A stretch of DNA of 64,000 nt from Persicobacter diffluens (GCF_036244895.1 NZ_BQKE01000001.1:1984001-2048000); one strand, 5' to 3'. Counted from the first letter of the stretch, positions 36,286-46,201 are shown. A program made the numbers and translations. The notes: generated by a model from the sequence alone, not told the origin.

Positions 36286-36975
36286 ATGACAAAGATGACC
36301 GATGAGGAGTTGGATCAGGTCATCGCCCAAAAAGAAAACTTCTCTGAAATGTATATTGATGCAGCAGTAGAAGAAATTCAACTAAGAAAAAACCCTCCTA
36401 AACCTTCTACCCCATCCGTAACCATTGAAAATGGGGAGAAAATCAGAAGGATAGAATTAAATAAAGATCAGGTTAAGAATTTAGTTCAAAAGAAGCAAAT
36501 CAGGTTGGTTCCAAGCCTTTATTCAAAGGTTTCCATTGCAGTAGCATCTTTGATCATTCACCCATTGTTAGGTATTATTTTATTCACCTCCAATTTGAGG
36601 TACGCAGGCAAAAGAGAAGGAATGAATATGACCTGGATATTGGTGCTGGGCTATATAGTTGCTGCTAACCTCATGACACTGGCTCTAAAGCATTGGTTCC
36701 CGGTTGCGGAAGATGCCTTGATGCAGTTTTCTATGAATGAAGCTGCAGAATCCGTTATGAGTGGTAATATAGGAGCGATTTCTCCTTTAATTCCGGCTGC
36801 TATTGGTGGTTTTTTATTAAACGTGGTCATTACCATTTTGCTCGTAAAAGTATTTTGGGAAAAATTTCTGGGGAAAAAATTCATCTACCAGAAGAAATCA
36901 GCCTGGGGAACAGTCATTATTTATATGTTGATTTTAGTTCTTTCCTTTCAATTATTCGGTTTTGGTATTCTATAA
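36286..36975 (+). CDS. Membrane protein of unknown function
   Basis: About 229 residues, with three or four hydrophobic helices in the second half (VSIAVASLIIHPLLGIILFT, WILVLGYIVAANLMTLAL, an IPAAIGGFLLNVVITILLV segment and GTVIIYMLILVLSFQLFG). The N-terminus (MTDEELDQVI, then YIDAAVEEIQLRK) resembles the short helical module seen at the start of many Bacteroidota membrane proteins of the DUF4339/RDD-like type, and a charged linker with KKQIRLVP follows. I chose ATG 36286; the TTG at 36262 would add eight residues (ANYFKGT) and has an AAGGA sequence before it. No function can be assigned. Confidence 0.7.
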   Translation: MTKMTDEELDQVIAQKENFSEMYIDAAVEEIQLRKNPPKPSTPSVTIENGEKIRRIELNKDQVKNLVQKKQIRLVPSLYSKVSIAVASLIIHPLLGIILFTSNLRYAGKREGMNMTWILVLGYIVAANLMTLALKHWFPVAEDALMQFSMNEAAESVMSGNIGAISPLIPAAIGGFLLNVVITILLVKVFWEKFLGKKFIYQKKSAWGTVIIYMLILVLSFQLFGFGIL

Positions 36976-36996
36976 AAGAATTAAATGATAAATTTG

Positions 36997-37026
36997 AAGG
37001 TAGTCGATTTTCGACTACCTTTTTTT
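36997..37026 (+). terminator. Terminator before priA
   Basis: AGGTAGTCGA / TCGACTACCT perfect hairpin with a three-base loop and six T. Confidence 0.92.
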
Positions 37027-37043
37027 GTGCTTAAAGCTTTAGA

Positions 37044-39542
37044 ATGTCCCTATTTCCGATAGAAGAAACCCCGATTACATATGCTGATGTTATGGTGCCA
37101 CTGGCCGTACCGAACCTTTTTACCTATAAGGTTCCGGAAGATTTCGTGCCTTTTCTGGAAATAGGCTTTCGGGTGATTGTCCCTTTTGGTAGTAAAATCA
37201 CCACCGGCATTGTAGCGAAAATACATGATCAGGCACCAGCCTACAAAACCAAGTATATTGACAATATTTTAGACGGACGTCCGGTAGTCTCCCCACAGCA
37301 GATTAAGCTGATGCACTGGATGGCGGACTATTATATGTGTACCATAGGTGAAGTGCTGATTGCGACCCTTCCGGCGGGGATGAAAATATCCTCAGATTCC
37401 AAGATTCAGCTGCACCCTGACTATGATCCGGAATGGTCAGGTGTGGAGTTAAATGAAAAAGAACGATTGTTGGTGGAGCACTTGCTCGAACAACCTCATG
37501 TGGATTTTAAGGAATTACCGGAAATCATTGGCATCAAATCGCCCTCCAAGGTTATTAAATCTCTGGTAGAAAAGCAGGCCATCATTCTGTTCGAACAGGT
37601 AAAAGATAAGTATTCCCCTAAAAAGGAGAAATATGTTCGCTTAAAAGAACATTGGGCGGAAGAGACTGCCCTGCAACAATTATTTGGCTTACTGGAAAAA
37701 AAAGAAAAACAGCAGGAGGTGATTATGCGCTACCTGCAGGCGGTGAATATTTTTGACCAGCCAGAACTCAATGAAATTGGCCTGAGTAAGAAGAGTTTGA
37801 CGGCTCAGGAGGTCTCCCCTTCTGCCATAAAAACACTTGTGAAAAACCAAATACTGGAAGAGTTTAATGTGGAAATTTCCCGCATTGGCCATACCAGCAA
37901 AACCATCCCGGATCAGGTGGAATTAACACCCGCTCAGCAAAAGGCCAAGGCGGAAATTAATCAGGGATTTGAAAATAACCAGCCGGTACTATTACATGGA
38001 ATTACCGGATCAGGAAAAACGGAGCTCTACATTTCCATGATTCAGGAAGCCCTCGACTCAGGGGTTCAGGTGCTTTTGGCATTACCGGAAATTGCCTTAA
38101 CGACCCAAATTGTAGACCGCCTCTCCAAATATTTTGGAGATCAAATGGGCGTTTACCACTCCAAATATTCCGATAATGAACGTGTGGAAGTATGGAAAGG
38201 TGTGGTCAATGGCACTATCCAATTTGTGGTAGGCGTGCGTTCGTCGCTCTTATTACCTTTTGATCATTTGGGCCTAATCATCGTGGATGAATGTCATGAA
38301 ACCTCCTTTAAACAATATGATCCGGCACCAAGATATTATGGGGCGGATTTAGCGCTTGTGTTGGGGCACTTACATCAGGCGAGGCTTGTGATGGGATCAG
38401 CAACCCCTTCATTCGAACAGTTTTATCTGGCCGAAAAAGGGAAATATAAATTGGTGCAGCTTACCGAACGCTTTGGGCAGGCACAACTTCCCGAAATTCA
38501 ATTGGTTGATATCAGCCGCGAACGGAAAGCGAAAACCATGCAGGGCCCCTATTCCTCTGTTTTGGTAAAAGCGCTGGAAGAAGCGCTAAAAAAAGGAGAA
38601 CAAGCGATTATTTTCCAAAACCGAAGAGGTTATGCTCCGGTCCTGATTTGCGAAGACTGTGGAACGGTTCATCAATGTCCGAACTGTGCGGTCTCTTTAA
38701 CCAAACACCAGTTCCAAAATGAATTAAAATGCCATTATTGTGGATACAAAGCTGCTGTGCCGCATGAGTGCTTTGCCTGTGGTTCAAAGGATTTGGTAGA
38801 TCAGGGATTTGGAACACAGAAGCTTGAAGAAAGTCTCCAACAAATTTTTCCGGAGATTAGCATTCAAAGGATGGATCTGGATACTACCCGCAATAAATAC
38901 AGCTACCAAACCATTATTGATGATTTTGAAAAACAAAAAATTCAAGTGCTGATCGGCACACAGATGGTGACCAAAGGACTGGATTTTGAAGGCGTAAGTC
39001 TGGTGGGCATCGTAGATGCGGATCGCATGCTGGGATTCCCGGATTTCCGATCCAATGAACGTGCCTACCAAATGATGACCCAGGTTGGTGGTCGGGCAGG
39101 TCGAAGAGCCGAACGTAAAGGGAAGGTGATTATTCAATCACGAGATTTAGCACAAGCCACTTTACACACTGTGGTGGAACAAAACTATACCGGGCTTTAT
39201 AAAAATGAAATTGCCGAACGGGAAGAATTCCACTACCCTCCTTTCAGAAGGCTAATCAAAATCGTGGTAAAACACCGCGAGGAAAGGGTTTGTCAACAAG
39301 CGGCTGTTTATTTAAATGCGGTACTACAAGAATGGCTGGGAACCCATCGAGCATTAGGAGCGCAAAGCCCGGCCGTATCCAAAATCCGAAATGAATACAT
39401 CCGGGAAATTATCGTAAAACTAGAACGTGAAAATATTGACCTTAAAAAAGCAAAACGGTTAATGCAACAAGCCATTATAGAAACTGAAAAACAGGCCGCC
39501 TTTAAAAAAGTAAGGATCTACTGTGATGTAGACCCTTATTAA
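37044..39542 (+). CDS. priA: Primosomal replication restart helicase PriA
   Basis: An 832-residue 3'-5' superfamily 2 helicase that reloads the replisome at stalled forks. Seen: the N-terminal 3'-DNA-binding domain (YADVMVPLAVPNLFTYKVP), Walker A GITGSGKTELY around residue 318, the DEAH-type box IIVDECHE around 415, and eight cysteines of the two zinc sites (CEDCGTVHQCPNC, then CHYCG and CFACGS) around 545-580. The helicase C-terminal motifs GTQMVTKGLDF and QVGGRAGR follow. Length is at the upper end but normal for Bacteroidota. It stands alone just after a terminator. Confidence 0.96.
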   Translation: MSLFPIEETPITYADVMVPLAVPNLFTYKVPEDFVPFLEIGFRVIVPFGSKITTGIVAKIHDQAPAYKTKYIDNILDGRPVVSPQQIKLMHWMADYYMCTIGEVLIATLPAGMKISSDSKIQLHPDYDPEWSGVELNEKERLLVEHLLEQPHVDFKELPEIIGIKSPSKVIKSLVEKQAIILFEQVKDKYSPKKEKYVRLKEHWAEETALQQLFGLLEKKEKQQEVIMRYLQAVNIFDQPELNEIGLSKKSLTAQEVSPSAIKTLVKNQILEEFNVEISRIGHTSKTIPDQVELTPAQQKAKAEINQGFENNQPVLLHGITGSGKTELYISMIQEALDSGVQVLLALPEIALTTQIVDRLSKYFGDQMGVYHSKYSDNERVEVWKGVVNGTIQFVVGVRSSLLLPFDHLGLIIVDECHETSFKQYDPAPRYYGADLALVLGHLHQARLVMGSATPSFEQFYLAEKGKYKLVQLTERFGQAQLPEIQLVDISRERKAKTMQGPYSSVLVKALEEALKKGEQAIIFQNRRGYAPVLICEDCGTVHQCPNCAVSLTKHQFQNELKCHYCGYKAAVPHECFACGSKDLVDQGFGTQKLEESLQQIFPEISIQRMDLDTTRNKYSYQTIIDDFEKQKIQVLIGTQMVTKGLDFEGVSLVGIVDADRMLGFPDFRSNERAYQMMTQVGGRAGRRAERKGKVIIQSRDLAQATLHTVVEQNYTGLYKNEIAEREEFHYPPFRRLIKIVVKHREERVCQQAAVYLNAVLQEWLGTHRALGAQSPAVSKIRNEYIREIIVKLERENIDLKKAKRLMQQAIIETEKQAAFKKVRIYCDVDPY

Positions 39543-39558
39543 TCGGTTGTTGAGTGCG

Positions 39559-40035
39559 CTATATTTTTATGATTTTATCTAAAATAAATTTCTCTCTGGA
39601 ATTATTATCAAAAATTGTCAGCCGATCATTGACCACAAAGATTGACCAACCCGTTCCGCCGCCATTTCTTTCTCTATTCAGACGATGACTGGTATTAAAC
39701 ACCTCCGGAAGTCCGCTAATATATAATTGGTTGGTATTCGGATCTGACTGCCAGACACCGGCACCCTCGACATTGTTGCCATCTGCAATCAAAACCCCAT
39801 TTTGACTAATGGTCACGACCATACTCAGATAAAGGGTATCCATTTGGTTGTAACTATCAATCTGAATTTCATTAACCGCCCATTGTCCATAAATGGCTGA
39901 ACCGTCACCAATTTGAGATAACTGGGATTGTACTTCATATTCAGAAATATCTCGGACCGCGGGGGGCACATCTTCCGTACAACTCATAAGAATAATTGGA
40001 AGAAACAGTAAAAGGAAGTAGAATATTTTTATCAT
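39559..40035 (-). CDS. Lipoprotein of unknown function
   Basis: A 158-residue protein with a clear lipoprotein signal peptide (YFLLLFLPIILMSCTED, acylated Cys at about 19). The mature part contains IYGQWAVNEIQID, MVVTISQNGVLIADGNN and VVNDRLTIFDNNSREKFIL. This alternating pattern suggests a small lipocalin-like beta-barrel of the kind common among Bacteroidota lipoproteins. No specific family is recognised. It converges on priA with only 16 bases between the stops. Confidence 0.75.
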   Translation of the reverse strand: MIKIFYFLLLFLPIILMSCTEDVPPAVRDISEYEVQSQLSQIGDGSAIYGQWAVNEIQIDSYNQMDTLYLSMVVTISQNGVLIADGNNVEGAGVWQSDPNTNQLYISGLPEVFNTSHRLNRERNGGGTGWSIFVVNDRLTIFDNNSREKFILDKIIKI

Positions 40036-40511
40036 AGGTGGAATAGCATTATATAATGCTATACGAATCGGAGCTAACCTAATGTTATGGTAATATTATG
40101 CAGCTAATACATGGACAATATTTTTTATGACGAACATCAATTTTTTGCGTTGAATTCTCCATAAACAAAAAACTATTCCCTTTTTTCTTACATCCTGCTT
40201 TTCAAAAAGTAATAAGTACCGCTAAATACCCAAAATGCAATAATAATATCAGAAAATAAAACTACGCCACCCATAGATACTTCCTCTTTACCCAAACACT
40301 TATACCCCTAAAATTCTGCAACTTACCCAAAGCCCCACCACTTTGGTTAAGGGGAAATTCACCAAATTTCTTTTCACATTTTTCAAACCTTCCCCCACAG
40401 ACACAGCGGAGTCGGGCATTCTTCTAACAAGATAATAAGCAGGTGGAATCCCAAAATTTAATATAAATAAGTCCGATGCCATTCAAAAACATACCTTTAA
40501 AAGCAGAATCC

Positions 40512-40540
40512 AAAAAAAAGCCAATGGAAATTCCATTGGC
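40512..40540 (-). terminator. Isolated terminator hairpin on the minus strand
   Basis: GCCAATGG / CCATTGGC stem with a short loop; on the minus strand it is followed by eight T. The nearest upstream gene on that strand is surE, which ends at 40938, so it may end a long surE 3' region carrying repeat copy C, or a small unannotated RNA. The remainder of the 902-base gap 40036-40937 shows no gene I can support. Confidence 0.7.
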
Positions 40541-40616
40541 CCTTAGCTTGTAAGAAAAACCTTAAAAAGGAAATATTTACGATGATTGGCGACCTAATTT
40601 CCCCTAGCATATTTCT

Positions 40617-40770
40617 GCTTGACCCCAACATCTGAATGCTTAAATCCTCGTTGAGGTACAAGGCAAAAAAATGAAGGAGAGGTTTCCTATTTCAGGTTTT
40701 TCCCAACGAAGCAGGTGAAGGAGGCGTAAACATGCTCCCCCAAATTTAGGCTAATAAAAAATCCGCTATA
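40617..40770 (-). repeat. Dispersed intergenic repeat, copy C
   Basis: On the minus strand: TTAGCCTAAATTTGGGGG, CCTTCACCTGCTTCGTTGGG, GAAATAGGAAACCTCTCC, TTCATTTTTTTGCCTTG, CTCAACGAGG, TTTAAGCATT and GGGGTCAAG, in the same order as copy A and over the same length. TGCTTCGTTG near the start can pair with CAACGAGG and TAAGCA near the end. Confidence 0.75.
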
Positions 40771-40937
40771 CCAATACAAACGCATCGATATTGAGACTTT
40801 CAGCAGAACCATCTAAATCTAGCAGTGGATGATACAGGTTAAGAAATGCTAGGAGGAAGGCACTTCAATTTGAAATTTATCCGACTACCCTCTCGACGCA
40901 AATAACTATTTACGCTACAAAATTAAGGGAGCTAAAA

Positions 40938-41711
40938 TTATAATCCCCACTCATTAATAATATTCACGGCATGGTAGGCACTTAAGTCAAATTGCGTAGG
41001 AACTACTGCCACATAATTATTATCTATAGCCCAAACGTCATTATCCACGCCTTTGTCCAAATTCTTAAATTGTCCGGCCATCCAATAATAGGTTCGTCCC
41101 ATCGGATCATTTCGTTTATCAAATTCCTCCTGCCAACGTGCTCTTGCCTGACGACAAACCTTAATGCCTTTAATAGGCTCATCCTGCTTCATCGGGAAGT
41201 TCACATTCAGGGCGATTTCTTTAGGCAGGCCATTTTCCAAGACTTTCTCTGTGATGATCTGTACATACTTTTTCACATGAGAAAAATCCGCATCCCAACC
41301 GTATTCACATAATGAAAAACCAATGGCCGGAATCCCTTCCACAGCCCCTTCAATGGCTGCCGACATGGTACCGGAATATAAAACCGAGATGGAAGTATTT
41401 GCGCCGTGGTTGATTCCACTGACCACCAAATCCAATTTTCGGCCTTTCAAAACTTCCGATTTAGCTATCTTCACACAATCCGCAGGGGTACCGGAACATG
41501 AAAAAGCTTTCACTCCTTCAAATAAATGTTCCTCATTTACCCGAATTACTTCGCCGATGGTAATGGCGTGGCCCATTCCTGATTGTGGAGAATCAGGGGC
41601 AACCACTACGACTTCTCCAATTTCCTGCATTGTTTCCACCAATACACGGATACCCGGAGAGGTAATACCGTCATCGTTGGTCACCAAAATAAGTGGTTTA
41701 TTCTTTGACAT
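40938..41711 (-). CDS. surE: 5'/3'-nucleotidase SurE
   Basis: Survival protein E, a metal-dependent phosphatase acting on nucleoside 5'- and 3'-monophosphates and short polyphosphate. The 257-residue protein has the metal-binding LVTNDDGITSPGI motif near the N-terminus, APDSPQSGMGHAIT with the conserved Ser, VSGINHGANTS and LYSGTMSAAIEG in the expected order. Length is typical. It is monocistronic, with about 100 bases to the next upstream gene. Confidence 0.96.
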   Translation of the reverse strand: MSKNKPLILVTNDDGITSPGIRVLVETMQEIGEVVVVAPDSPQSGMGHAITIGEVIRVNEEHLFEGVKAFSCSGTPADCVKIAKSEVLKGRKLDLVVSGINHGANTSISVLYSGTMSAAIEGAVEGIPAIGFSLCEYGWDADFSHVKKYVQIITEKVLENGLPKEIALNVNFPMKQDEPIKGIKVCRQARARWQEEFDKRNDPMGRTYYWMAGQFKNLDKGVDNDVWAIDNNYVAVVPTQFDLSAYHAVNIINEWGL

Positions 41712-41782
41712 TAGATTTTTTGTTTAATCATTTACAAGCTTGGCAATTTATATCTTTTTTATACAGTTCGACAATTTCCCAT

Positions 41783-41806
41783 AAAAAAAGGGAATCGAAA
41801 TTCCCT
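41783..41806 (-). terminator. Terminator after the secreted-protein gene
   Basis: On the minus strand AGGGAAT / ATTCCCT with a short loop, followed by seven T, immediately after the stop at 41811. Confidence 0.85.
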
Positions 41807-41810
41807 GTTT

Positions 41811-42470
41811 TTAAGATTTTGCTTTTTTATCCCCTGAGGCCAACTCATTATAATAATCAGTAATGCGAATCAGGTCATTTCGATCATTATACTTCAGGCG
41901 GTTGTCTTTCACAAAGCGCTTGATTTCGTTGGAATACCGCCGCATAATATGAAGAAGGGTCTTCTTTTTGAAATCAAAGAACATCACTTTTCCTTTGATA
42001 TCCAGATAGTAGTAATCATAGGATAACTTCCGCTGTGTGGAATAATAGGTGTTTTGGTTATACCCATAATAGCCATAATTATATTGCGGTAAAGTTTCCT
42101 GTACTATTTCCTCCCTGGACATCAGCGTCAGCGGCCCCTCATGAAGCACTTCAAATAATACCGGAATTTTATAATTTGACCGTACCCGATAGGGAATGGA
42201 GAAAAATTCCCGATAATCCTCCACGGTGGAATCATATATTTCAAAATAGAGAATTTTCCTGGAAGAGAAAGTTCTGATTCGGTTTTCAGCGTTAATTAAT
42301 ACCGCATCATTACCAAAATCATACTTTAACGCTCCTGCAAGGGTATCTCCATTCAATAAAACCAATTCGCCCAAATGCCACATTTCTGAGGGAAATTGCC
42401 GATTGGATTGGGCTTGAAGGCACAGGTTAAAACTAAAGAAAAAAACAAAAAGCAGGAGTTTATTTATCAT
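41811..42470 (-). CDS. Secreted protein of unknown function
   Basis: About 219 residues. I place the start at ATG 42470, which begins a good signal peptide (LLLFVFFFSFNLCLQAQ); the frame stays open for 22 more codons upstream, but these do not look like a protein. The mature part starts with an AQSNRQFPSEMWHLGELVLL segment and has a tyrosine/asparagine-rich stretch (QYNYGYYGYNQNTYYST) followed by basic residues. Many Bacteroidota carry similar stand-alone periplasmic proteins without assigned function. Own terminator downstream; no partner evident. Confidence 0.7.
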   Translation of the reverse strand: MINKLLLFVFFFSFNLCLQAQSNRQFPSEMWHLGELVLLNGDTLAGALKYDFGNDAVLINAENRIRTFSSRKILYFEIYDSTVEDYREFFSIPYRVRSNYKIPVLFEVLHEGPLTLMSREEIVQETLPQYNYGYYGYNQNTYYSTQRKLSYDYYYLDIKGKVMFFDFKKKTLLHIMRRYSNEIKRFVKDNRLKYNDRNDLIRITDYYNELASGDKKAKS

Positions 42471-42618
42471 GGTCAGGTTTTGTTTGCAATATAATGATTG
42501 AACGCAATCCCTTTGGTAAAAGATCAGCAACCGCAATCCAATTTAAAAAAATATCAGTAGGAGAATCAATTCTAAAGCCGAAAAACCCCAAACTATATAC
42601 AAACAGATAGAATTTCAT

Positions 42619-42648
42619 CCAAAAAAAAGGTGCCACAACGGGCACCTT
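42619..42648 (-). terminator. Terminator after ribBA
   Basis: On the minus strand AAGGTGCC / GGCACCTT with a six-base loop and eight T, starting four bases after the ribBA stop. Confidence 0.9.
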
Positions 42649-42651
42649 GCT

Positions 42652-43872
42652 TTATTCTCCTTTAAGGATCTGATGATCCATTTTGTCTCTTTTAGTTTTC
42701 AAATACTCTTCATTGTATTTGTTCGGCTCTACCTCAATTGGCACCCGATCAACAATCTCCAGACCATAACCGATTAAGCCGGTACGTTTCATAGGGTTAT
42801 TGGAAATCAATTTGATTTTGGATACATTCAAATCTCTTAAAATCTGAGCACCGACACCATAATCACGCTGATCTGATTTAAAACCTAATTTGACATTGGC
42901 TTCTACCGTGTCCAAACCCTGCTCCTGCAATTGGTAGGCTTTCAGTTTATTTACCAATCCGATACCACGACCTTCCTGATTCATATAAACCACCACTCCT
43001 TTTCCGGCCTTCTCAACCGCTTCCATCGCACGGTGCAATTGTTCCCCACAATCGCAACGGCAGGAACCAAAAATATCTCCGGTTACACAAGAAGAGTGGA
43101 CACGCACCAAAATGGGTTCATCCTTTTCCCATTCTCCCTTCACCAGTGCCAAATGATTTTCCCCTGTGGTTTTCTGCTTGTAACAAACCATGCGGAAATC
43201 CCCCCACTCGGTGGGCATGTGCACTTCCACTTCTCTTTCGATCAGACTATCGTGACGCATGCGATAAGCAATCAAATCTTCGATTGACACCAACTTCAGG
43301 CTATGCTTATCGGCAATTTTTCGAAGCTGAGGCAAACGCGCCATGGATCCGTCTTCATTCAAAATCTCCACCAAAGCTCCTGCCGGGCGGTAGCCTGCCA
43401 ATCTCGCCAAATCAATGGTAGCCTCGGTATGCCCGGCTCTTCTCAGTACGCCACCATTTCGGGCTTTTAATGGGAAGATATGTCCGGGACGGCCTAATTC
43501 TTCCGGCTTGGTTTCAGGATTCACCAATGCCTGCACGGTCTTGGCGCGATCATGGGCAGAAATTCCGGTGGTACAACCATGGCCAATCAAATCAACAGAT
43601 ACGGTAAAGGCAGTCTCATATTCCGCGGTATTTTTCCCCACCATCATATGTAGTCCTAACTCTTCACAACGCTCCTCTGTAATGGAAGCGCAAATCAATC
43701 CACGACCATGAGTCGCCATAAAATTGATTACCTCCGGGGTAATGGCCTCCGCAGCACAAATAAAGTCCCCTTCATTTTCGCGGTCTTCATCATCCACAAC
43801 AATGATGACCTCCCCTTTTTTGATGGCTGCAATGCCTTCTTCAATCGGGTCCAAAAGTCGTTCGTCCTTCAT
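42652..43872 (-). CDS. ribBA: Bifunctional DHBP synthase / GTP cyclohydrolase II
   Basis: Supplies both riboflavin precursors: 3,4-dihydroxy-2-butanone 4-phosphate from ribulose 5-phosphate, and the pyrimidine from GTP. The 406-residue fusion has the RibB half (about 1-205) with VDDEDRENEGDF and MATHGRGLICA, and the RibA half (about 210-400) with the zinc motif SSCVTGDIFGSCRCDCGEQL and YMNQEGRGIGLVNK. Both active sites look complete. It starts 37 bases from the dnaG stop and could be in the same transcript. No FMN riboswitch is visible. Confidence 0.97.
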   Translation of the reverse strand: MKDERLLDPIEEGIAAIKKGEVIIVVDDEDRENEGDFICAAEAITPEVINFMATHGRGLICASITEERCEELGLHMMVGKNTAEYETAFTVSVDLIGHGCTTGISAHDRAKTVQALVNPETKPEELGRPGHIFPLKARNGGVLRRAGHTEATIDLARLAGYRPAGALVEILNEDGSMARLPQLRKIADKHSLKLVSIEDLIAYRMRHDSLIEREVEVHMPTEWGDFRMVCYKQKTTGENHLALVKGEWEKDEPILVRVHSSCVTGDIFGSCRCDCGEQLHRAMEAVEKAGKGVVVYMNQEGRGIGLVNKLKAYQLQEQGLDTVEANVKLGFKSDQRDYGVGAQILRDLNVSKIKLISNNPMKRTGLIGYGLEIVDRVPIEVEPNKYNEEYLKTKRDKMDHQILKGE

Positions 43873-43909
43873 ATCTGTATTCCTTGTTTTTCTTCTAAAT
43901 CAGTTTCGA

Positions 43910-45931
43910 TTAAATTTTGTAGCGAATCTGGCGGGTTTCATCCTGTGCCTGCTTTTTCATCTGCTGCAACTCCACCATCATCTGAAGGGTCTCCATCATG
44001 CCTTCCTCATTAGCCTGCGCCTGATTTTGTTCCAATTGCTGTTCCAATTGCTTTTCCATCAAACTAAAATGGGCCACTTTTAAATTAATGATTGCTTTAT
44101 ACAGATTGTTTCCCAAATTATCTTGTTCCATGGGCACATTAATTTGGTGACGATCCATCCACTGGCTCAAACTGTATTTCATTTCTACCAGCTCTTCCAA
44201 AACTTCCAGTGCTTCCCCTTCCACCGCTGTCAGCATCGCCTGCGGGCTAATATCCTGCTCTAAGCTCATGCGATGAAAATATACATTTACGATTTGCGCA
44301 TGTCGCATTTCATAAATATCCAGACTGGAAATTTCTTCCTGTATATAATCTGCTACTCGCCTGCCGGCTTCTATTTCCAATATTCCATAAACGAGCAACA
44401 TCCTCACCACCTCGCGCTCATGCAACATCAGTAAGTTGATATCACGATCCCCGAGAGCGACCTGCTCCACCGTTTGGGACTGCCCAAGCTCCGGATACAT
44501 TTCCTCCGGTGGGAGAAAAGCCTCCGGTGGTAAATCCTGGTCCGGAATATAACCGGGCACCTGGCTGGGCATAGGAGGCTGACTACCAGCCGAAGGGTAA
44601 TTTCTATGCGCTCGTTTCTGCTGCTCTTCAAAGATGCCCTGCAATTCCTGCTGCAAAGCTTCTTCCGCAATTCCCAGTTTTTGTGCGGATGCTTTTAAGT
44701 AAACATCTCGTTTAATGGCATCGGGAATTTGCGCTACGGCCTCCAAAATTTCTCTGGCGGCCTTGGTTTTTTTCAGGGGATCATCTCCAACATCAGCCAA
44801 CAACACCTCCGTAATAAAGGAAATAAAGTCGGTTTGATGGTCTTTCAAATATTCCCCAAATGCATTCGGTCCAATTTTCCGAATATAACTGTCCGGATCC
44901 TCCCCTTCCGGGAATGCCACGGCCTGCACATCCAGCCCACCGGCCAAAATCATAGAAATTCCGCGCAGGGAAGCTTTCACTCCGGCGGCATCTCCATCAT
45001 AGAGTACGGTGATGTTATTGGTAAACCTTTTGATCAGTCGGATTTGATCTTCGGTCAAAGAAGTTCCGGAGGAAGCCACCACATTTTCTACTCCCGCCAT
45101 ATGCATGGAGATCACATCGGTGTAACCCTCCACCAGATAACAATTATCCTCCTTTCGGATACGGTCCTTGGCCTGGTAAATACCATATAATACCCGGGAC
45201 TTATGATAAATTTCCGTCTCGGGGGAGTTCAGGTATTTGGCTTCTTTTTTATTATTGGAAAGCGTACGCGCTCCAAAAGCAATCACCTTTCCGGAAAGGT
45301 CATGCACCGGAAACATTACCCGCGCCCGGAAGCGGTCGAAGATTTTCTTTCCATCTTCCTTGACGATCACCAGTCCTGCGCCTTCCATCTCTGGAGTAGT
45401 GAAATCAACTTTTTTTGCTGAATTATAAAATGCTTCCCATTTGTCCAGGGAGTAACCCAACTCAAAAGTTTTGATAATCTCATCCGTCAGCCCTCTTTCC
45501 CGCAAATAGCTATATCCTATGGCGCGGCCTTCTTTATTCTCCCACAGTTGTTGGGCAAATAACTCTTTGGCGTAATGCATGACGGAATGAAGACGCTCGC
45601 GGAAAGATATTTTCTCTTTCACCTCTTCTGTCAGCTTGGTCTCCTCGATCGGAATACCATACTTCTGGGCCAAATGACGAATAGCTTCCGGAAATTCCAT
45701 CCCTTCCAATTCCATCACGAAGCGAATAGAGTCACCGGTTTTTCCACAGCCAAAGCATTTATAAATCCCTTTACCTGGTGCAACTGAAAAGGAGGGCGTT
45801 TTTTCTTCATGAAATGGACAGCAAGCCCACATATTGTTCCCCTTTTTTTTCAGTGGAACATAATCGCCGACCACTTCGACGATATCCATGCGATCCTTCA
45901 CTTGCTGTACAGTATTTTGACTAATGCCCAA
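43910..45931 (-). CDS. dnaG: DNA primase
   Basis: Synthesises RNA primers at the replication fork. The 673-residue protein has the CHC2 zinc domain (CPFHEEKTPSFSV then CFGCGKTGD) at about 38-65, the RNA-polymerase basic domain, the TOPRIM domain (LVEGYTDVISMHMAG, LYDGDAAG) at about 255-340 and a glutamine-rich C-terminal helicase-binding region. The start is TTG 45931, since no ATG lies close enough to precede the conserved IVEVVGDYVPLKKKG; the only internal ATG would cut into it. A -7 box lies about 35 bases upstream. Confidence 0.95.
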   Translation of the reverse strand: MGISQNTVQQVKDRMDIVEVVGDYVPLKKKGNNMWACCPFHEEKTPSFSVAPGKGIYKCFGCGKTGDSIRFVMELEGMEFPEAIRHLAQKYGIPIEETKLTEEVKEKISFRERLHSVMHYAKELFAQQLWENKEGRAIGYSYLRERGLTDEIIKTFELGYSLDKWEAFYNSAKKVDFTTPEMEGAGLVIVKEDGKKIFDRFRARVMFPVHDLSGKVIAFGARTLSNNKKEAKYLNSPETEIYHKSRVLYGIYQAKDRIRKEDNCYLVEGYTDVISMHMAGVENVVASSGTSLTEDQIRLIKRFTNNITVLYDGDAAGVKASLRGISMILAGGLDVQAVAFPEGEDPDSYIRKIGPNAFGEYLKDHQTDFISFITEVLLADVGDDPLKKTKAAREILEAVAQIPDAIKRDVYLKASAQKLGIAEEALQQELQGIFEEQQKRAHRNYPSAGSQPPMPSQVPGYIPDQDLPPEAFLPPEEMYPELGQSQTVEQVALGDRDINLLMLHEREVVRMLLVYGILEIEAGRRVADYIQEEISSLDIYEMRHAQIVNVYFHRMSLEQDISPQAMLTAVEGEALEVLEELVEMKYSLSQWMDRHQINVPMEQDNLGNNLYKAIINLKVAHFSLMEKQLEQQLEQNQAQANEEGMMETLQMMVELQQMKKQAQDETRQIRYKI

Positions 45932-45965
45932 TTTGGTTCAGAATTTATTACAAATAACAGTAGAG

Positions 45966-45973
45966 CAAATTTA
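45966..45973 (-). promoter_or_regulatory. -7 promoter element of dnaG
   Basis: On the minus strand TAAATTTG, an exact TAnnTTTG match, 34 bases before the TTG start. No clear -33 box. Confidence 0.45.
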
Positions 45974-46201
45974 CGCATTTCTCCTTCTTAATTCCTATCC
46001 AGCAGCTGAGGATAATCCAAAATATATGGGAATAAAGACAGCGTTCTCCCAAAAATCTACCAAAAAGTCATTTCCGCAGCATTTAGAAGATAGCTAATAC
46101 CGGAGTCTTCAAGCAAAAGAAAGGGAGAAAAACTATCTTAAAACCCACCTTACTCCCGTTTACTATTCACTGATAGATTCAATAAAGCTTCTTAGGAGCC
46201 G

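Noticed and set aside
40130..40215. Another possible repeat copy near 40155 (AAACTATTCCC, CATCCTGCTTTTC)
   Set aside because: Only two short blocks match, and in the wrong relative order.
40300..40482. 60-codon minus-strand reading frame in the lipoprotein-surE gap
   Set aside because: Unconvincing composition, no promoter, no family resemblance; it lies in a gene-free region rich in repeats.
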